From DYFX01 sp964400625 (GTDB lineage: Bacteria; Patescibacteriota; Patescibacteriia; SG8-24; DYFX01): a DNA stretch of 64,000 nt. The position numbers were made by a program, and so were the translations under genes. Shown here in pieces: positions 63,231 to 64,000 of the stretch. Numbering within the stretch: the first letter of the stretch is position 1; each line of letters begins with the position of its first letter. The DNA lies in assembly GCA_964400625.1 (NCBI GenBank), contig CAYNUS010000001.1, forward strand, positions 62,001 through 126,000, given 5' to 3'. The notes beneath the pieces were generated by a model. That model saw only the letters and a list, made by a program, of their open reading frames with translations. It made no database searches and was not told the origin of the DNA.

Positions 63231-64000
63231 TTACCACGAGCCTCCGCCGCCTCCGCCGCCTCCGCCTCCGGAGAAGCCTCCGCCGCCCGAACCCGATCCG
63301 CTCGAACGCGGCGGCGTCGAGGCGGCGATCATCGACGAGGACCAGCCGCTCAGGCTCTTCTCGAAGGAGACCGGCGACCAGGCGGAACCGATGACGGCGC
63401 CCTGGTACCACGTCGGCGGGGGCAGGTTGAGCGGCGCGAAGGCCTTGGCCCAGCGCGCGCCGAGGCCGAACGCCATCGCGAACGGCAAGGTCTTCTCGAA
63501 CATGTCCTGCGTCTCCATCCACGGGGCGCGGTGCTTCTCGACCGTGGCGATGAACTGCTTGTGCCCTTGCGCGTGCCAGGCGGCGGCATGGCCCTTCACG
63601 GTCCACTTGGCCATCGCCGCACCGAAGAGCGCGATGATGAGGCCGCTCGCGGCGATGGCGAGGCCCCAGGCGTTCAGGAGGCCCATGAACAGCGGAACGA
63701 TCAAGGCGCCGCCGACGGCGACATAGGCGCCGCGGGCCTTCTGCGGATGCTTTTCGAAATATCCCTCCTTCGTGAGGTGCTCGAGGAGCGCCTCTTGGAA
63801 CTCCTTGGCCTTCATGTGGAACGTGCCCTTGAGCTTCGAGACGGTGACCTGCGCCGGAGGCGGGTTCTCGATGCCGAAGAGGTCGCCGAGCAGCTTCGCC
63901 TCGTACGGCTTCACCTCGGCGTCGTTCCGGTAGTCGCGGACGAGATGCAGGACGTGATCGGTGCCCGAGCCGATCTTCGAACCGAGCAGGCCCGGCGTCT
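63231..64000 (-). CDS. DUF2207 membrane protein (N-terminus beyond window)
   Basis: The right edge cuts the gene; the frame is open to base 64000. The seen 256 residues have ...HLVRDYRNDAEVKPYEAKLLGDLFG, two membrane helices (VGGALIVPLFMGLLNAWGLAI and beyond), FEKTLPFAMAFGLGARWAKAF and a glycine-rich tail ending in SW, all typical of DUF2207. Role unknown. The GTG at 63914 that could serve as a start is not the real start, since upstream codons continue the family sequence. Confidence 0.88.
   Translation of the reverse strand, partial: TPGLLGSKIGSGTDHVLHLVRDYRNDAEVKPYEAKLLGDLFGIENPPPAQVTVSKLKGTFHMKAKEFQEALLEHLTKEGYFEKHPQKARGAYVAVGGALIVPLFMGLLNAWGLAIAASGLIIALFGAAMAKWTVKGHAAAWHAQGHKQFIATVEKHRAPWMETQDMFEKTLPFAMAFGLGARWAKAFAPLNLPPPTWYQGAVIGSAWSPVSFEKSLSGWSSSMIAASTPPRSSGSGSGGGGFSGGGGGGGGGGSW

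Noticed and set aside
1..64000. Recoded UGA (code 25) as in Absconditabacteria/Gracilibacteria
   Set aside because: TGA ends many genes with overlapping ATGA starts, and no gene reads through TGA.
1..64000. CRISPR array, IS element or prophage
   Set aside because: No regular direct repeats with spacers, no transposase, integrase or phage structural genes. The phage-type pair at 10479 has no companions.

Overview
This is a high-GC (roughly two-thirds G+C), very gene-dense stretch of bacterial chromosome. About 83 protein genes, four tRNAs and many intrinsic terminators fill it almost without gaps. Several things point to a Patescibacteria (CPR) genome of the Parcubacteria kind: a MurE ligase without its N-terminal domain, an M23 peptidase carrying a C-terminal domain I associate with these bacteria, C39-like secreted proteins, short DxxxP-rich lipoproteins with Gmad2 domains, and many small unassigned membrane proteins. 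This placement is inference. TGA is used freely as a stop, often in ATGA overlaps, so the recoded Absconditabacteria/Gracilibacteria code is excluded. I see no transposase, integrase, CRISPR array or rRNA.

Layout. 1-9.4 kb: envelope and lipoprotein genes, a CAP-domain protein, MazG-like and receiver proteins, and a umuD'-umuC pair. 9.4-15.2 kb: gpsA, a two-gene block that looks phage-derived, a DCC-lipase maturation factor fusion, a Gmad2 lipoprotein and an MTH1-like NUDIX. 15.3-24 kb: an NAD salvage block on the minus strand (nadE, DUF1152-like protein, nucleoside deoxyribosyltransferase-NUDIX fusion, pncB, NUDIX, pncA and an NrtR-type regulator). 24-30.6 kb: an ECF sigma/membrane partner pair, a glycosyltransferase, and an NrdR-box-controlled anaerobic ribonucleotide reductase locus (zinc ribbon, nrdD, nrdG). 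30.6-37.4 kb: DoxX-like proteins, MscL, a cupin, histidine phosphatase, FMN reductase, MsrB, a pilin, a fatty acid hydroxylase, tRNA-Gln, M23 peptidase, VOC protein and zincin. 37.4-50.3 kb: cell division and wall synthesis (ftsX, ftsE, FtsB-like, parvulin, MurE-type ligase, murD, GT2, translin), a membrane phosphoesterase and a DUF3048 protein. 50.3-64 kb: a structured RNA leader before tRNA-Lys, metK, a large unassigned metallophosphoesterase with an internal winged helix, CYTH, DHH phosphoesterase, UvrD/PcrA helicase, a cluster of small HTH-like proteins, a CNNM/CorC protein and a DUF2207 protein.

The regulatory layout is the most striking overall feature. Many genes have a TAnnnT -10 element 6-9 nt before the start codon and no Shine-Dalgarno, so their mRNAs should be leaderless. 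Others have TTGAC-N17-TAnnnT promoters plus an AGGAGG site. At seven places the stop codon of the upstream gene is itself part of the next promoter. A family of GTCATYCYGAGC repeats sits beside terminators, and two further copies lie inside umuC and at the end of the murE-type gene.

The best candidates for new biology are the 708-residue phosphoesterase-winged helix protein with its DnaA box and upstream small ORF, the NAD block with two unassigned enzymes, and the structured RNA before tRNA-Lys.
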